Positions 46,729 through 54,497 of a stretch of 64,000 bases of DNA are shown piece by piece. The notes under the pieces are model-generated. The model made no database searches and was not told where the DNA came from. It was given only the letters and a program-made list of their open reading frames with translations. The position numbers were made by a program, and so were the translations under genes. Origin of the DNA: JAJXWB01 sp037044955 (GTDB lineage Bacteria > Pseudomonadota > Alphaproteobacteria > Rhizobiales > Beijerinckiaceae). Location of the stretch: the NCBI GenBank assembly GCA_037044955.1, contig JBAOHX010000002.1, positions 62,001 through 126,000 on the forward strand. The letters run 5' to 3'. The number at the start of each line of letters is the position of its first letter. Positions within the stretch are counted from its first letter, which is position 1.

Positions 46729-47868
46729 TCAGTTCTGGGACGTGCGCGTGTCGACGTCGACGACGACCGACATGCCGGGCCGCAGAAGGCCGGATTGCGC
46801 GACATCGGCCGGCACGCGGATGCGCACGGGCACGCGCTGCACGATCTTGGTGAAATTGCCGGTCGCGTTTTCGGGCGGCAGCATCGAATATTGCGCGCCG
46901 GACGCCGGCGCCATGCTTTCCACCACGCCCTCGATCTGCTGCTTCGAATAGGCGTCGACGATGAGCTTCGCGCGCTGGCCGGGCTTGAGGGCGCCGAGCT
47001 GCGTCTCCTTGAAATTGGCCTCGACGTAGACCGTGTCGAGCGGGATGAGCGACATCAGCCGCGTGCCGGGCGCAACCAGCGCGCCGGGCTGGGCGGCGCG
47101 ATTGCCGACGACGCCGTCGAACGGCGCGCGCACGGTCGTGAAATCGAGGTCGCGCCTGGCCTTGTCCTGCGTCACGCGCAATTCGTCGCGCGCGCGTTCG
47201 GCTTCGGTCTCCTGCGCGCGCAGCACGGCGAGCGCGGCTTCCGACGCCGCCACCGCCGCCTTGGCGCCCGCGACGGCGGCGGTCGTGCGATCGCGGTCGG
47301 CGCGCGCCAGATCGAGGCGCTGCGGCGTGGCGAATTTCTTTTCGACCAGCGTTTCGGCGCGCTCGAATTCGGAGGCCGCGCGCGCCTGATCGGCGACGGC
47401 CGCGGTCAATTGCGCGTTCGCCTGCACGACGGCCGCTTCCTGACCGATGCGCTGCGCGTCGATGCGCGCGATGGTCGCGGTCTGCGTGTCGATGCGGCGC
47501 GCGGCGGCGGCGAGCGCCAGGCGATAGTCGACGGGATCGATCTCGACGAGAACGTCGCCGGCCTTGACCTTCTGGTTGTCGATCGCCGGAACCCCGACGA
47601 GATTGCCGCCGACCTTGGCGGAGATCGTCGTCGTGTCCGCCCTCACATAGGCGTCGTCGGTCGCCACGATGAAGCGGCCTTCCACGAGGTAGCCATAGCC
47701 GTACCAGAGGCCGGCGAGGAGGGCCGCCGACACGAGAAGCGCGACGATCCTGCGGCGCTTGCCGGCCGGCGCTGAGGCGTCCTCTCGCGCTGGCTGGGCG
47801 GGCGCTGCGTTCGCCGCGACGGGGTCAGCCAGTCGCTCGAACCTTTCCTTGGGGAGTTGTTCGGTCAT
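46729..47868 (-). CDS. emrA: Membrane fusion protein EmrA/HlyD type (second copy)
   Basis: Periplasmic adaptor of 379 residues. It has a short cytoplasmic tail, a membrane helix near 40-58, VATDDAYVRADTTTISAKV, a long coiled-coil hairpin (about 105-225) and the barrel motif VYVEANFKETQL. Intact, unlike the first copy. ATG at 47868 is supported by comparison with the family; the longer reading from 48036 would run across the operator. Confidence 0.92.
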   Translation of the reverse strand: MTEQLPKERFERLADPVAANAAPAQPAREDASAPAGKRRRIVALLVSAALLAGLWYGYGYLVEGRFIVATDDAYVRADTTTISAKVGGNLVGVPAIDNQKVKAGDVLVEIDPVDYRLALAAAARRIDTQTATIARIDAQRIGQEAAVVQANAQLTAAVADQARAASEFERAETLVEKKFATPQRLDLARADRDRTTAAVAGAKAAVAASEAALAVLRAQETEAERARDELRVTQDKARRDLDFTTVRAPFDGVVGNRAAQPGALVAPGTRLMSLIPLDTVYVEANFKETQLGALKPGQRAKLIVDAYSKQQIEGVVESMAPASGAQYSMLPPENATGNFTKIVQRVPVRIRVPADVAQSGLLRPGMSVVVDVDTRTSQN

Positions 47869-47944
47869 GTGAGGATCGCAGTCTGGCCCAATAGCGTAAA
47901 CAAAGCGCGAGCGACCCTCCTCGCCCCCGCAATCAAACCGAACC

Positions 47945-47999
47945 GTTCGGTCAGTCTTGACTACCATGCGCCGTGGCTCTAGATCAAGCCTGACCGAAC
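47945..47999. promoter_or_regulatory. Paired TetR operators between emrAB and tetR
   Basis: GTTCGGTCAG at 47945-47954 and its inverse CTGACCGAAC at 47990-47999 face each other. Each is part of a longer imperfect palindrome (CCGAA-N3-TTCGG at the first). The second ends 16 bases before the TetR ATG, so binding would block both directions. Confidence 0.7.
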
Positions 48000-48015
48000 C
48001 GTTCAGTCCGACAGA

Positions 48016-48702
48016 ATGAATTACGCGCGCCAACACAATCGGGGGCTGGAAGACGCCCAGACGGCCCTTGGACCGGAGGCCGGCGCGCCTGCCGCTACGG
48101 GCGCGGTCGACAGCGCCAAGGCGCGGCAGATTCTCGACGGCGCGCGCCGCGTATTCCTGGCGCAGGGGTTCGACGCCGCCTCGATGAACGACATCGCGCG
48201 CGAGGCCGGGGTCTCGAAGGGCACGATCTATTCCTACTTCCCCTCCAAGGACGAATTATTCGCCGCCCTGATCCGCGAGGACAAGCGTCAGCAGGCCGAG
48301 CAGCTCTCGATCTACGACGATCTCGACGGGCCGATCGAGGAAGCCTTGCCGCGCCTCGGCTTTGCGCTCATGGATCTCATCCTCGAACCCGCCCATGTCG
48401 CGCAAACGCGCACCGTGGCGGCGGTGGCGCCGAAATTTCCCGCGATCGGCCGCGCCTTCTACGAGGCCGGCCCTGAATACGGCCATCGCCGCTTCGCCGC
48501 CTGGCTCGAGCGCCGCGCGGCGAAAGGCGAGCTCGTCATCGAGAATTTCGAACTCGCGTCGGAGCAGTTCTTCAATCTCGCGCAGGGCGTGCTGTTCAAG
48601 AAGATGCTTTTTGCTGCGGAAGCGAAGCCCTCGCGCGACGAAATCCAGGCGACAGTCGCCGCCGCCGCGCGCGTGTTCCTCAAAGCCTACCGCGCGCCGT
48701 AG
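48016..48702 (+). CDS. TetR-family regulator of the second emrAB pump
   Basis: Repressor of 228 residues. The helix-turn-helix is ASMNDIAREAGVSKGTIYSYF within an AcrR-type N-terminal domain; the C-terminal domain is of the AefR-like type (TetR_C_7 look). About 40 residues precede the DNA-binding domain. It diverges from emrA across 147 bases that hold paired operators, which makes control of the pump very likely. Confidence 0.9.
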   Translation: MNYARQHNRGLEDAQTALGPEAGAPAATGAVDSAKARQILDGARRVFLAQGFDAASMNDIAREAGVSKGTIYSYFPSKDELFAALIREDKRQQAEQLSIYDDLDGPIEEALPRLGFALMDLILEPAHVAQTRTVAAVAPKFPAIGRAFYEAGPEYGHRRFAAWLERRAAKGELVIENFELASEQFFNLAQGVLFKKMLFAAEAKPSRDEIQATVAAAARVFLKAYRAP

Positions 48703-48730
48703 CTTTATCGCGCCCTTTTCAAGTCAGGCG

Positions 48731-50353
48731 CTATCGCGCAATTGCGAACGTGTCGGGCCGCGCCCGCTTCCAGGCGTCGCGGTAGCGCGGATCGTCCGTG
48801 CCGGCGACAAGTTCGCCGGCGGCCAGTTGCGGATAGAGCTGCTCGAAGCCGAGGATTTCGCGCGGCGAGATGCGGCGCGCGAGATGCGCGACCGTGAATT
48901 CGTTGGGGTGGTCGAGCCCGGCGGCGGCGGTCAGTTCGGCGAGCGTCATCAGGGTCGAGCGATGGAAGCGGTAGACGCGCTCGGCCTTGTCGGGAACGAC
49001 CAGCGCGCGCATGCGGTCGGGATCCTGCGTCGCGACGCCGGTCGGGCAGGTGTCGTCATGGCAGGATTGCGACTGGATGCAACCGAGCGCGAACATGAAG
49101 CCGCGCGCGGCGTTGCACCAGTCGGCGCCGAGCGCCATGGCGCGCGCGATGTCGAAGGCGCTGACGATCTTGCCGGCCGCGCCGATGCGAATCTTTTCGC
49201 GCAGGCCGATGCCGACCAGGGCATTGTGGACGAAGCTCAGGCCCTCGCGCATGGGCATGCCGAGATGGTCCATGAATTCGAGCGGCGCCGCGCCCGTGCC
49301 GCCTTCCTTGCCGTCGACGACGATGAAATCGGGATGAAGACCCGTCTCCAGCATCGCCTTGCAGATGGCGAGAAACTCCGTCGGCTGGCCGATGCACAAT
49401 TTGAAACCCGCCGGCTTGCCGCCGGACAGTCTGCGCATCTCGTCGATGAAACGTACGAGTTCGATCGGCGTCGAAAAGGCCGAATGGCGCGCCGGCGACA
49501 CGCAATCGACGCCGAGCGGCACGCCGCGTATGGCGGCGATCTCGGGCGTCAGTTTCGCCGCCGGCAGAACGCCGCCGTGGCCGGGTTTCGCCCCCTGGCT
49601 CAATTTCAGTTCGACCATCCTGATCTGCGGATCGACGGCCATCTGCGCGAAAAGCTCGGGCGAGAAGCGCCCGTCGGCGCCGCGGCAGCCGAAATAGCCG
49701 GAACCCACCTCCCAGACGAGGTCGCCGCCGTTCTCGCGATGATAGGCGCTGACGCCGCCTTCGCCCGTGTCGTGCGCGAAGCCGCCGCGCTTGGCGCCGG
49801 CGTTGAGCGCGCGAATGGCGTTGGCGCTGAGCGCGCCGAAGCTCATCGCGGAAATGTTGAGAAGCGAAGCCGAATAGGGCTGCGCGCAGTCGATGCCGAT
49901 CTTCAGCCGGTGCGGCTCGTCGCTCGGTGGCGTCGGCGCGATCGAATGACGGACGAATTCGAAACCTTCTGCGTAGACGTCCAGCTCGGTGCCGAACGGC
50001 CGCTTGTCGAGTTCGCCCTTGGCGCGCTGGTAGACCAGCGCGCGCTTGTCGCGCGAAAAGGGCGCGCCGCCCTTTTCATCCTCGAAGAAATACTGGCGCA
50101 TTTCGGGCCTGACCTCTTCGAGCAGAAAACGAAGATGGCCGGCGATCGGATGGCTGCGCAGGATCGAATGACGGGTCTGCAGAAGATCGCGCACGCCGAG
50201 GATGGCGAGCGCGGCGAACAGCAGCGCCAGCAATTTGAAGAAGCCGCCGAAAATGGGCGCTGCCATCGCCGCCGCGAAGAAGAAGGGCGCGGCGATCGCG
50301 CTGAGCGTGAGCGGCAGGTAGCGCCACGCGAAAGCCAGTCTGAGCTTTTCCAT
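48731..50353 (-). CDS. Glutamate-synthase-like FMN protein with N-terminal membrane region
   Basis: 540-residue relative of the glutamate synthase large-subunit FMN domain (GltB2 type). Two hydrophobic helices (about 12-55) come first. The barrel has NISAMSFGALSANAIRAL, HDTGEGGVSAYH, VELKLSQGAKPGHGG, VDGKEGGTGAAPLEF and the Cys cluster in CIQSQSCHDDTCPTGV. Stand-alone forms exist widely; no glutaminase domain or small subunit is present, so true glutamate synthesis is doubtful. ATG at 50353. Confidence 0.88.
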   Translation of the reverse strand: MEKLRLAFAWRYLPLTLSAIAAPFFFAAAMAAPIFGGFFKLLALLFAALAILGVRDLLQTRHSILRSHPIAGHLRFLLEEVRPEMRQYFFEDEKGGAPFSRDKRALVYQRAKGELDKRPFGTELDVYAEGFEFVRHSIAPTPPSDEPHRLKIGIDCAQPYSASLLNISAMSFGALSANAIRALNAGAKRGGFAHDTGEGGVSAYHRENGGDLVWEVGSGYFGCRGADGRFSPELFAQMAVDPQIRMVELKLSQGAKPGHGGVLPAAKLTPEIAAIRGVPLGVDCVSPARHSAFSTPIELVRFIDEMRRLSGGKPAGFKLCIGQPTEFLAICKAMLETGLHPDFIVVDGKEGGTGAAPLEFMDHLGMPMREGLSFVHNALVGIGLREKIRIGAAGKIVSAFDIARAMALGADWCNAARGFMFALGCIQSQSCHDDTCPTGVATQDPDRMRALVVPDKAERVYRFHRSTLMTLAELTAAAGLDHPNEFTVAHLARRISPREILGFEQLYPQLAAGELVAGTDDPRYRDAWKRARPDTFAIAR

Positions 50354-50429
50354 TCGTCTCTCCACGGGAGGCGTTCTCAGGCTGCCGCCGGACGCCGCCC
50401 GGATCAAGAGCCGCGAGATGCAGGCTGGT

Positions 50430-51311
50430 CTACGGCTCGGGCTCGGTCAGGTGGAACTTCCCGTAATTGACGCGCACGCGATCGCTGTCGCTCGGTTCGA
50501 GCACGTCGACATAGCGATGGCCGAAAGCGATGTCGGACGCGAGATAGGTTTTTCGCGCACGCACGGTCTGCGCGACGGATTCGTCGTAGCCTTCGATCAT
50601 CACGACGATCGTGCCCTGCGCGGCTTCCAGCGCAGATGCGTCCATGCCGAACAGCGGGCTCGTCTCGTCAATGGCGTGAATGATCGTCCAGCTCAGCACG
50701 AACAGCGGCGACTGCGCGCGCAGCAGCGGCAGTTCGACGAAGCGGCGGAACGCCTCGCCTTCCGCCGTCTGGATCGTCGTCGACAGCCAGACCTTGGCGA
50801 ACGGCGCCGAAATGGCGTTCAGACGTTCGTTGGCGGCGCGCAGCATGAGGCTCTGCTTGCCGTCGTGCATGGCGATGACGGCGCGCTCCGCAAACAGGAT
50901 GCGCGCGCGCGGCCTGGAGAAGCGATAGAAGATGAGGCCCGTGAGCAGCGCCGTGGTGAAGACGCCGGTGTAGAGTTCGGCGCTCGCGACCACATGGCCG
51001 TAGGTCGACTGCGGATACATGCCGCCGTAGCCAACCGTTGTCAGCGTCTGGATGCTGAAGAACAGGTAGTGCAGGAAGTCGCCGTCCGCGTTGGCGATCG
51101 GCTTGTCGCCGAGAGAATATATCGTGGCGAACACGCAATTCAGCGACAGGAAGGCCAGCGTCGCTCCGGCGAAGAAGACCGGCCAGCGGACCGTCAGGCA
51201 GCGATGCGCGAAATCGGACCAGAAGTCGGTCTGCAGCCCGAAGGATTCGACCTCGCGCCCGGCGAGGTTCAGGCGGCGCGCCTTCGGGGAGTTTTTCTTG
51301 CGTTGTGACAT
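50430..51311 (-). CDS. Inward-rectifier-type potassium channel (KirBac-like)
   Basis: Two-helix K+ channel subunit of 293 residues. Helix 1 near 45-70, pore helix and selectivity filter TLTTVGYGGMYP, helix 2 near 112-135, then the cytoplasmic immunoglobulin-like domain typical of Kir channels (ILFAERAVIAMHDGKQSLML; HAIDETSPLFGM). The DW/GYG arrangement and C-terminal domain favour KirBac over other two-helix channels. Gated probably by lipids or pH. ATG at 51311. Confidence 0.9.
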   Translation of the reverse strand: MSQRKKNSPKARRLNLAGREVESFGLQTDFWSDFAHRCLTVRWPVFFAGATLAFLSLNCVFATIYSLGDKPIANADGDFLHYLFFSIQTLTTVGYGGMYPQSTYGHVVASAELYTGVFTTALLTGLIFYRFSRPRARILFAERAVIAMHDGKQSLMLRAANERLNAISAPFAKVWLSTTIQTAEGEAFRRFVELPLLRAQSPLFVLSWTIIHAIDETSPLFGMDASALEAAQGTIVVMIEGYDESVAQTVRARKTYLASDIAFGHRYVDVLEPSDSDRVRVNYGKFHLTEPEP

Positions 51312-51388
51312 GCGGGACCGTTCGCGTTCATACCGCAAGCCGGCGCGCTTTGCGAATTTCCAGAACGCGCTATCGAATGCAGGCCGAG

Positions 51389-52771
51389 CTACCGCCGCGG
51401 CGTCGCCAGCATGGGCAGGCCGCCCTGCGGTCGCAGCGTGATGCGCTGAACCGGCCGCACGACGTGGCCCGGCGCGAGATCGAAGCGGAAGGCGCGCGTG
51501 AGATGCGCGAGAACGATGATCGCTTCCTGCAGCGCGAAGCCCATGCCGATGCACACGCGCGGGCCGGCGCCGAAAGGGATGTAGGCGAAGCGGTCGATGC
51601 GCTCGCGATTGGGCCCGAGAAAGCGCGCGGGATCGAATATGTCGGGGCGGTCCCACAGCGTCTTGTGACGATGCAGCAGGAAAGGCGAAACCGTCACGAT
51701 CGCTCCGGCGGATATCTTCCTGCCGCATACGATGTCGTCGGCGATGGCCGCGCGGCTGAGGAAGGCGGCCGGCGGATAGAGCCGCAGCGATTCCTCGAGC
51801 ACCGCCTTGGCGACGGGCATGCGGTCGGCCAGTTCCTCGATCGGGCCTGCGTTCAGTTGCGCGTCGGCTTCGGCCTCGACTTCCGCGCGCCAATCCGGCG
51901 CCTGCGAGAGCAGGTAGAAGGTCCAGGTCAGCGCATTGGCGGTCGTCTCGTGGCCGGCGCCGATGAAGGTGACGATGTTGGAGCGCAGGTCCTCCTCGCG
52001 CATGCCGCGGCCGGTTTCGGGGTCCTGCGCTTCCAGAAGCAGGGTGAGAATGTCGCGCGGCGGCTCGCCGCCTTCGGCGATCAAGGCGCGGCGGGCGGCG
52101 ATGATGTCGTCGACGGCGGCTGCGAACCATTCGAGCGTCGCCTGTCCGCGCAGCCGGCCCAAGCGCGGCAGGAACTGCGGCAGGCCGAGCAGGTCGAACG
52201 TGTCGAGGCGGCCGACCGTGTTGAAATATCGGTTCACGGCCTCCTGGAACTCTTCGGTGTCGCGCCCGAGCCCTTGCGAGAACAGCGTGTGCTCGAGAAT
52301 TTCCAATGCGAGGCGCGACATTTCCTCGAGCATGTCGATGCGCTGGCCGGGCCGGCGTCGCGCAATCCGCGCGACGCCCTCGCGCGTCGAGGCGGCCATG
52401 GCGTCGGCGAAGGTCGCGACCTGACGCGGCGTGAAGAGCGGCGCGAGCGAGCGGCGTTGCGCGCGCCAATTGTCGCCTTCCGCCGTCAGGAGTCCCTCGC
52501 CGAGGCCCGGCTTCAGGACGCGCAATTGCAGATCGTCCTTGCGGTAGTTGGCGACGTTGTCGAGAAGGACGCGACGCACGCCCTCGGGGTGGCTGACGAC
52601 GGCGCGCTCGCCCAGCATCGAGCGGCCGACGAGAACGGGCTCCTCGAAATGCCGGCGCGTCCAGATCTCGATGGGATTGCGGCGCAGCGTCGCGATCATG
52701 CCGAGCAGGCCGAGCGGCTTTTCGCGCGGCGTGGGAGCAGGCGGACGAAATGCGAGCGTCGCGGCAGGCAT
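51389..52771 (-). CDS. Cytochrome P450
   Basis: Soluble-type P450 of 460 residues. Key motifs in order: oxygen-binding I-helix FIGAGHETTANAL, K-helix EESLRLYPPA (ExxR), the PERF-region FDPARFLG, and heme ligand Cys in FGAGPRVCIGMGFALQEA. The length and motifs resemble the CYP102/CYP4-like fatty-acid or terpenoid hydroxylase group (class E appearance). No redox partner gene adjoins it. ATG at 52771 is preferred to 52834. Confidence 0.93.
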   Translation of the reverse strand: MPAATLAFRPPAPTPREKPLGLLGMIATLRRNPIEIWTRRHFEEPVLVGRSMLGERAVVSHPEGVRRVLLDNVANYRKDDLQLRVLKPGLGEGLLTAEGDNWRAQRRSLAPLFTPRQVATFADAMAASTREGVARIARRRPGQRIDMLEEMSRLALEILEHTLFSQGLGRDTEEFQEAVNRYFNTVGRLDTFDLLGLPQFLPRLGRLRGQATLEWFAAAVDDIIAARRALIAEGGEPPRDILTLLLEAQDPETGRGMREEDLRSNIVTFIGAGHETTANALTWTFYLLSQAPDWRAEVEAEADAQLNAGPIEELADRMPVAKAVLEESLRLYPPAAFLSRAAIADDIVCGRKISAGAIVTVSPFLLHRHKTLWDRPDIFDPARFLGPNRERIDRFAYIPFGAGPRVCIGMGFALQEAIIVLAHLTRAFRFDLAPGHVVRPVQRITLRPQGGLPMLATPRR

Positions 52772-52876
52772 CACATGTTTCCTCGAACGCGCGAATGCGC
52801 GTTCGTTATACGTGAGCCTGTCGTGTGGCGCCAATTCGGCTGAAGGGACGACCGGCCGCGGTAGCGCGCGGCTCGC

Positions 52877-52924
52877 GAAAAAGCGGATGCCGGTTTCCCG
52901 CTCAAATGCAGAAAAGCTGATCTA
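52877..52924. repeat. Dispersed hairpin repeat, copy B
   Basis: CTCAAATGCAGAAAAGCTGA plus TCTA (52901-52924) is the exact reverse complement of 45059-45082. The flank GCGGATGCCGGTTTCCCG is not shared with copy A. It supplies the stop of the gene that begins at 53257. Confidence 0.72.
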
Positions 52925-53257
52925 GCGGCGCACGACGAAGATGCTTTCCGGATCGCGGCGGCGCACGAGCGAGATGAGATCGCGGGCGACCTTCTTCGCG
53001 TGCATCGTGTTCAGCGCGTCGACGCGCGCGAGCGGTCGGGCGCTGTCGTCATGCAGCCGTACGCTGAATTCCGCGTGCGCCGCATTGCGTTGCATCGAGA
53101 TCCGGTAGCTTCCCATCGTGGCCTCCCGAGGCGTGCCGGAGGTCTTCAGGGTCTTCGATGCAGACGCCACAGGCAAATCAAATCGTGAGCGCGCTTTGAA
53201 TGCAGCGCAGCGTGCATCGGCGTCGAAGCCGGAGAAGTTTTCGTAGGTTACTTTCAT
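52922..53257 (-). CDS. Small hypothetical protein
   Basis: 111 residues (or 64 if started at the internal MGSYRISMQ). The second half alternates strands and helices: RISMQRNAAHAEFSVRLHDD, then a helix, then ESIFVVRR. No domain recognised and no signal. The first half is less convincing as coding. The stop falls in a dispersed repeat. Existence is probable but the start is uncertain. Confidence 0.45.
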   Translation of the reverse strand: MKVTYENFSGFDADARCAAFKARSRFDLPVASASKTLKTSGTPREATMGSYRISMQRNAAHAEFSVRLHDDSARPLARVDALNTMHAKKVARDLISLVRRRDPESIFVVRR

Positions 53258-53313
53258 GCCGCCGTGCGAAGCGGCGGACGGCGACGATCACCTTTTCGTG
53301 ATCGGGCGCCGTC

Positions 53314-54309
53314 TCACCGGATCGCGCCGGTGGGTTCGCCGTCGTCGCCGGGATCGAAGGCGCCGTCGTCGCGGATCGTCGCCAGGGGACGCGGCGGCGT
53401 CGAGCCGAGAACTTTGGGGCTCAAGGCCAGCGCGCGCTGCACGCTGGCGGGATCGAAAGCCTTGTCGCGATTGAGGCGCGGCGGCTCCGGCGGCAGGCCG
53501 ACGCCCGGCCCCGAATGCATCGCGTAAGTGTTGTCGCCGGGCAGTCGCTTGACCTGCGCAATGTCGGTTTCCTCCTCGACATCGGGCGCTTCGGGCAGGT
53601 TGTCGCGATCGGGCGCGGGCGCGAGCGTCGGGATCGCCGGCTTGCAGATGTGGCGCAGGCCCTTGCGGCCAGAGCCGTGCATCGCGAGATCGACGTGGAT
53701 GTGATCGTAGTGATAGGCGTTGGAACCTGGCGCCAGCACCGTGGTGAAGCGCTCGCAGGCGCCGCCTTGCGCCTCGCGCAGGAAGGCGCGCGTCTGCTCG
53801 TCGCCGCGCGTCCAGTCGCGGCGGATGACGATGGAGCGGCCGTCGGCGAGCGTGAAGCCGCCGATGTCGAGCGCATTGCCGAAGGAATGTTCAGACAGGC
53901 GCGCGCCGATCTGGTTGTTCATGCCGCGGCAGGAATAGGCGCCCATGGTGTTGATCTGCACGACCGGCTGGCCGAAGCGCGCCTGGGCGGCGGGCTGCAA
54001 TGTGCCGGCGACCCAGTCTTCGAGTTCCGCGACCATCGAACAGTCGAGCGTCGAGCGGGAGTTGAGCTTCACCGCGCCGCCTTGCAGGGCGGTGACATGA
54101 AAGGGGCGCGTCAGGCCGCAGATGCCGGGGCCGCTGATTTCGGAGGCGGGCTGCACATAGGCCGACGCCTGCACGCGCTTTTCCGCGAAACAGGCGTTTT
54201 CGGCCGCCGTGCGCCAGGCCGGGCGCTTCGGCCGGTCGTAGACCGAGCAGGCCGAAAGCAGCGACATGAGCCCCGCGAGGGCGAGATATGGCAATACGCG
54301 ACGCGCCAT
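53314..54309 (-). CDS. Extensin-like family lipoprotein with M15-type peptidase signature
   Basis: Exported protein of 331 residues. A lipobox LLSAC at 17-21 follows a hydrophobic signal, so it should be lipidated. The extensin-like C domain contains SEHSFGNALDIGGF and YHYDHIHVDLAM, the metal-ligand pattern of M15 (VanY/MepA) peptidases. It may act on peptidoglycan cross-links. The last 90 residues are acidic and Pro-rich, of low complexity. Flanked by a short gene and a repeat element. Confidence 0.87.
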   Translation of the reverse strand: MARRVLPYLALAGLMSLLSACSVYDRPKRPAWRTAAENACFAEKRVQASAYVQPASEISGPGICGLTRPFHVTALQGGAVKLNSRSTLDCSMVAELEDWVAGTLQPAAQARFGQPVVQINTMGAYSCRGMNNQIGARLSEHSFGNALDIGGFTLADGRSIVIRRDWTRGDEQTRAFLREAQGGACERFTTVLAPGSNAYHYDHIHVDLAMHGSGRKGLRHICKPAIPTLAPAPDRDNLPEAPDVEEETDIAQVKRLPGDNTYAMHSGPGVGLPPEPPRLNRDKAFDPASVQRALALSPKVLGSTPPRPLATIRDDGAFDPGDDGEPTGAIR

Positions 54310-54411
54310 TCCCGTAGGGATGGAGAACGCGCGTTAATGCAGCGGGAAGAAAGAAGGTTAACGCAGCGAATTTGACGGACTGTCTCGTTTACACCCATGA
54401 AGGCCGAGGGT

Positions 54412-54488
54412 TGTCATGCCCGCGAAGGCGGGCATCCAGACGATGTGCGCGGGAGTTGCTCTGGATCCCCGCTTTCGCGGGGATGACA
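54412..54488. repeat. Intergenic palindromic repeat (REP-like), copy 4
   Basis: TGTCATGCCCGCGAAGGCGG forms one hairpin and CTGGATCCCCGCTTTCGCGG plus GGATGACA the second. The right part is shared with 17483-17510. It lies between the extensin-like lipoprotein gene and the oxidoreductase gene. Confidence 0.75.
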
Positions 54489-54497
54489 GTCGCGGCT

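Noticed and set aside
45531..46853. 440-residue plus-strand reading opposite the second emrB
   Set aside because: Antisense shadow; its charged composition and lack of domains contrast with the clear transporter on the minus strand.
48731..50353. Genuine glutamate synthase large subunit
   Set aside because: The glutaminase domain and the small subunit are missing and the protein begins with membrane helices, so only glutamate-synthase-like is claimed.
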